Positions 60,282 through 64,000 of a DNA stretch of 64,000 nucleotides are shown piece by piece. The stretch lies in the NCBI GenBank assembly GCA_004123355.1, contig SCHM01000003.1, positions 6,095,058-6,159,057 of the forward strand, written 5' to 3'. The stretch's first letter is position 1. The number at the start of each line of letters is the position of its first letter. The position numbers were made by a program, and so were the translations under genes. This DNA comes from Amphirosellinia nigrospora. Its lineage: Eukaryota > Ascomycota > Sordariomycetes > Xylariales > Xylariaceae. The notes beneath the pieces were generated by a model. That model saw only the letters and a program-made list of their open reading frames with translations, was not told the DNA's origin and searched no databases.

Positions 60282-60976
60282 TTAGGCGGTTCCGGCGGGC
60301 TTAGTGTCGGTAGCAATGCCAATTTCAGCAGCAGCTGGAGCAGCTGGAGCAACCGGAGCAACCGGAGCAGCCGGAGCAGCTGGGGCTTCGGCGGCAATGT
60401 CGGCAGCAGTCTCCGCAGTCTTATCCTCGGGCTTCGCCTCGGTGGCAGCACCAGTAGCTAATGCGAGTTAGCAAGTGCCTATAGCTCTGAGCGAAACAGC
60501 CAAGTTCGCAAACTGAGCTCTTCATGTGATGCTATGGATTCATCATGGGGAGTTGATGGCGGGTAAATCAACCTACCGGTCTCAGTGACAGGATTGACTG
60601 CCTCGGTCTTGGTTGCCTCGGTGGCAGGGACCTCTCCGCCAGTAGCAGGGGCGGCCGCAGCAGTGGTGGCAGCTAAGGAATATGAATCAGTATCCTTCGA
60701 ATTCTGAGTTGGTTGTCGATTTGTGTCTAATTGCAAGGCTTGAACCAAATATCTATAGGTTCTACGGTGTGCTTACCGACTGGGGTGTCAACCTTGGTTG
60801 CCTCGGTGGTTCCACCAGCGGATTGACCCTCCTTGGACTTCTTGTCTTTCTTCTTAAAGACGGCCTTGAGCTTCGCCTTCAGATTGGTGAGTGCGTTCGG
60901 CGCTGTACGAACGCGACGTTAGCATGCATTCATGGTACCAGGTACTAAACGGAGCGAATGGATGAGGACCCGCCAT
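60282..60976 (-). CDS. Small Lys-headed, Ala/Pro/Thr-rich protein, four exons
   Basis: This gene of about 135 residues is visible only after splicing. The probable start is ATG 60974-60976 in a 7-base exon (5' site GTCCTC, weak). Exon 2 (60902-60778) gives ALTNLKAKLKAVFKKKDK and SKEG. The next intron starts GTAAGC. Exon 3 gives AATTAAAAPATGGEVPATEA and ends at GTAGGT. Exon 4 gives ATEAKPEDKTAETAADIAAE, then an Ala-Pro-Val repeat, and ends at TAA 60282-60284. Branch points gctaac occur before the acceptor sites. The short basic amphipathic head with a long Ala/Pro/Glu-rich disordered tail is common in small conserved ascomycete proteins of unknown role. One base appears missing near 60840 (between Asp-Lys and the following Lys-Ser). 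Confidence 0.68.
60329..60390 (-). repeat. 9-bp repeat (ggagcarcy)n in exon 4 of the Ala-rich gene
   Basis: About six near-identical 9-base units code for Ala-Pro-Ala/Val triplets in the protein tail. The array is in frame, so length changes alter only the number of triplets. Confidence 0.75.
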
Positions 60977-62923
60977 CTCTGGTCGAGCCGCGCGAAGTGA
61001 GAGGATAAAAAAACCTCTCCGCTTTGAAGACTACCACAGATGCGATCGCGAAAATCGTCTGTGGCCATTGTCGCAGCGGAAGGGGGAAGCTTGGGAATGG
61101 GTTAAGAATGGGGTGCAGGAAATGGGAGCTTCACGAATCCCACCCATTGTGTCAGTTTGATGGATCCACCTGGAAGGTTCGCGAAAGATATTGCCCAGCG
61201 AGGGATATGAAGTTCGTAAAGGAACAAGACGAGGGTCTACTGAAGTTATGCAAGCTGTCGTTGTCTTTGATGGACAAGATGGCGGAATGTGTGGTGGTGA
61301 AGCTTGAAGAAAGAAGAGTGGAACTGGGGAAATGGCATCGCTCGAAGGTGGATACGCGCCATCTAGGAGAAAGAGCTAGGTTAGGCCAAATCCCAGCCAA
61401 TATTTGGGGATGGGGTATTTTAGCGCTCGCGGCCGACTACCTGCAGGACGCTTGGACCCTTCTTACCAGCCCCTGACGGCCAAGACGGGCATTAGGGAAA
61501 ACAAGGAAAAAAGATACCTAGACACAAAGAGCAAGCAGTGATCTTGGGGCACATTACCGAAGTAAACCCGCCAACGTGATACTGCTACTGTAGCTAGACG
61601 TCACCAACCTTGAAGCGAACCAGGACATCTACTAAGTAGGTCTACAGAACGTCTGTCAACGACGCGTGACTAGCCGCCGTGCACAATTTACTACTGAGGC
61701 CGGACAACACTGCGGTTGCTGTACATAACCGAGGTGACACCTGTGCAGCCCAAATCTCCAACCAGGCGGCACATAATTTAAACTCTTAGGAGTCCATTTC
61801 CAATATGGACTCTTGTTTGCACTACTAGATTGGTCCTTTTATTACTGTTACAGACAGCTCTTATACTCAGATTAGGTGTTCCGAGAAAAGCGATCAAGAC
61901 ACATCATGTTTCCTTCAGGCCAAAGCCGCTATCGAAGGTGCGTCGATCTGAGACGAACACGGTATCGGTTGAATCTCGAAGGTTGAATCTTGAAAAGTCC
62001 GAACATGTCAAGTTCCAATGTCTCTTTCATCAAGAAACAGCGCAGAATCGTAGACCTAGTTAAAGAACCAGGTGAACCCACAATCGACACTTCCTCCTCA
62101 ATCAATTTACAACTCGTCTAATCAATATCAAGATACCCAGTCCATGCCTAAAACCACTAACATCTTGCAGCCACTAGTCTCTCCTCGCAGAATTTATGAT
62201 TAGGCATCAATATCCATTTTCGATAAGTTATCAGGTGTCGCCGTATGGCCTTTAAGCTCTCAACCACGTGTTGGCTGATGTTCGTGGTATAAAACAGTCC
62301 GGGTCAGAAATTGGTTGCCATGCCGGTGGAGTAACCTAATCAGGTTTCCGACAAGCTTAGTCAATTGCAAGCCGCCGGGTCCGGACCCCACGCGACCGAG
62401 ATCGGGTGGCACGGTATGAAGAGTCATAGAGTAGGTATAAGCTAAAAGAATCTGCAGCAAGACTCCTTTGAGATGCCCCGGCGAGCTCGGGGGAGCTACG
62501 GCCGCACGGCTATTCATTGTAGTCGCGATGGTGTCAATTTATACCTCGGTGGGCGACATATTACACCCTACTCATTACTAAGTAACCGCGCGTTAGATTG
62601 ATACCCGGTAGCTGCGAGCTCGCCGTTCATATGACCAAAAGACCAACTAGCTCCTATCAGGTCTCCACAGCTCGACGTGGAATTCGACACACGAGCAAGC
62701 GTCTTGGCCGCACTCCATAACCCCACGGTATGCCGCAGCGGATATTTAAACCTGAGCCGGAGTGTTATCTCTCCTCGTGAATTGACCATGCCGCTTAGAA
62801 TTGGCCTTGAGGTTGCTTCACCCCTAATCTCCAGCTAGGGTGTCTAAGTCATACTTCAACTAGTTTCTGTTCTGATCTGTCAAGGTTATTCCTCGTCAGA
62901 AAAGCACTCCAGATAATATCACA
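60977..62923. promoter_or_regulatory. Long upstream region between divergent genes
   Basis: This 1.9-kb stretch lies between the Ala-rich gene (-) and the histidine phosphatase gene (+). The open frame at 61024-61476 starts only at TTG and shows no domain; it is probably leader or promoter DNA. Minus-strand frames at 62260-62517 and 62568-62789 are likewise unsupported. Pyrimidine-rich tracts precede the phosphatase start. Confidence 0.4.
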
Positions 62924-63805
62924 ATGGCGCCCATCATTCATTTAGTCCGTCACGCACAGGGCTACCACAATCTGAGTCTCGAGAATCAGTGGATACGGGA
63001 TCCGGACCTAACTGATCTCGGCAAAGAGCAATGCGAGGAGCTTTGCAAGAGCTTTCCCTACCACGACAAGATCACCCATCTAGTCGCTTCGCCAATCCGT
63101 CGAACCATCTTCACGTGCCAGTACTCTTTTGCGCCAGAAGTAAAGGCAGGGAAGAAGATAGTCGCTCTCCCGGACGCCCAGGAGGTTTCCCTCTATCCTT
63201 GCGATGTTGGCAGTGATCTTGAAAAACTAAAGAAGGAATTCGGCGATCTCGTCGACTTCCAATTCGTCACGGAGGACTGGAATAACAAGGCTCCTGACTC
63301 GAAATATTATCCGGACTCCAACAAGCTCGAGGCTAGAGCTCGTAGCACGAGATTTTGGCTCCGAAATCTAGTCAAGGATGCTGGTGATGATGCGCAGGTA
63401 GTCTTGGTCACGCATGGTGGTATTCTACACTTCATAACTGAGGACTGGTTAGGTATTGACCCTGGTAGAGGTAAGTTCTGCCCGCTAGCACACGAAGAGG
63501 AGATATGTATCTCCTTCAGTCACCCCCTCGTTTGCTTTATGCCGGCTGATAGTGGACTAGGTACCGGCTGGCACAATACCGAGTATCGGTCATATGAATT
63601 TGTGGACAAGACGGGGCAGGATCCAAACGCAAGCTTAGAAGAGCTTCCAGAGAGTCGCAGCCGCAGAAAGGGAACCGAGATCCCTTACACAGACGCCGAG
63701 CGTAGGGAAATGCGTGCCGCGTACGAGAACCATTTTTATGAGGAGGTTAAGGTTTGCCTGGATAAAATTGCTCAGAAGCAGAGCGACACCAATGGCAGCC
63801 AATGA
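62924..63805 (+). CDS. Histidine phosphatase superfamily (phosphoglycerate-mutase-like) protein
   Basis: The ATG at 62924 sits in a good context (tcacaATGgc). The catalytic motif LVRHAQGYHN (residues about 6-15) carries the phosphorylated His. LVASPIRRTIFTCQYSF and the second His in VVLVTHGGILHFITEDW complete the branch-1 active site. The family function is a cytosolic phosphatase or mutase on small phosphorylated compounds; the substrate is not known. A canonical intron lies at 63471-63560 (GTAAGT..CTAG). Splicing joins a Gly-Arg-Gly turn directly to TGWHNTEYRSYEF, which is the family sequence. The intron is 90 bases with no stop in frame, so the unspliced frame of 293 residues stays open; the spliced protein has 263. 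No frame breaks. Confidence 0.93.
   Translation: MAPIIHLVRHAQGYHNLSLENQWIRDPDLTDLGKEQCEELCKSFPYHDKITHLVASPIRRTIFTCQYSFAPEVKAGKKIVALPDAQEVSLYPCDVGSDLEKLKKEFGDLVDFQFVTEDWNNKAPDSKYYPDSNKLEARARSTRFWLRNLVKDAGDDAQVVLVTHGGILHFITEDWLGIDPGRGKFCPLAHEEEICISFSHPLVCFMPADSGLGTGWHNTEYRSYEFVDKTGQDPNASLEELPESRSRRKGTEIPYTDAERREMRAAYENHFYEEVKVCLDKIAQKQSDTNGSQ
63471..63560 (+). other. In-frame, stop-free 90-nt intron
   Basis: It begins GTAAGT and ends GGACTAG, both standard fungal signals. Reading through adds 30 residues including AHEEEICISFSHPLVCFMPA between two conserved family segments. Length divisible by three and absence of stops make retention protein-neutral for frame. Confidence 0.85.
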
Positions 63806-64000
63806 AGCTTTAGACTTTTAACGAAATTCCACTTGGATATCTAGACGATAGAAATATTAGATTAGATAGTAAAAAGACTAGAGGCGTTCGTAAATTTTCT
63901 CTGTCAAATATTGTTTTGGCTCGATATCAAAGCTTCTAGTGTTTCAATAGATGGACTTCCATGTATTTTTTCTAGTGACAAGTTTGAAGACTCGAATTTT

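Noticed and set aside
61024-61476. 150-codon plus-strand frame
   Set aside because: It begins at TTG, has no recognisable domain and lies in a promoter region between divergent genes.

Overview
The window is chromosomal DNA from a filamentous ascomycete (Pezizomycotina). The complex I, BCKDH, COQ5, UFD4 and ZDS proteins look most like Sordariomycetes; order and species are not resolved. The evidence is short GT..AG introns of about 50-70 bp with CTAAC-type branch points, a housekeeping gene set typical of such fungi, and two AT-rich blocks nearly lacking CpA. CpA loss is the footprint of repeat-induced point mutation (RIP). Open frames on the opposite strand of GC-rich genes were treated as shadows.

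Layout. 1-2345 is a RIP-type AT-rich block with a 29-bp minisatellite. 2.6-9.5 kb holds the complex I 30-kDa subunit (+), a nuclear Ser/Thr/Glu-rich protein with an ASCH/PUA-like region (-) and a peroxisomal-type alpha/beta hydrolase (+). 10.3-16.3 kb is one large gene for a UFD4/TRIP12-type HECT ubiquitin ligase (-). 18.0-20.0 kb contains a RIP-degraded Tc1/mariner-like element directly abutting a 357-bp MITE; the two share one TA. 20.8-28.0 kb has the mitochondrial genes BCKDH E1-alpha (-) and COQ5 (+), a 59-residue membrane protein (+) and a DUF2433 phosphoesterase-like protein (-). 30.8-35 kb has an NTF2-like protein and a ZDS-family PP2A regulator (both -). 38-48 kb is gene-poor and accessory in character: an intact alpha/beta hydrolase, a gutted chromate-transporter gene, an intact cytochrome P450 and a BBE-type FAD oxidoreductase, all on the minus strand. 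48.7-64 kb has a long coiled-coil protein (-), an AT-hook protein (-), a PP2A activator of the PTPA family (+), a small Ala-rich protein (-) and a histidine phosphatase (+).

How the genes fit together. Three genes are mitochondrial (complex I, ubiquinone synthesis, branched-chain amino acid breakdown). Two others (ZDS, PTPA) act on protein phosphatase 2A, although 23 kb apart. The P450 and FAD oxidoreductase could be co-used in a small specialised-metabolism locus, but no backbone synthase is present.

A property of the whole window affects every gene model. Many conserved genes, including ones expected to be essential, carry isolated one-base frame changes, usually a missing base in a short homopolymer, while their splice sites and catalytic motifs are intact. 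This looks more like uncorrected consensus indels than pseudogenisation. The P450, the 38-kb hydrolase, the NTF2-like gene and the histidine phosphatase have no such breaks. I found no CRISPR array, no rRNA and no convincing tRNA.
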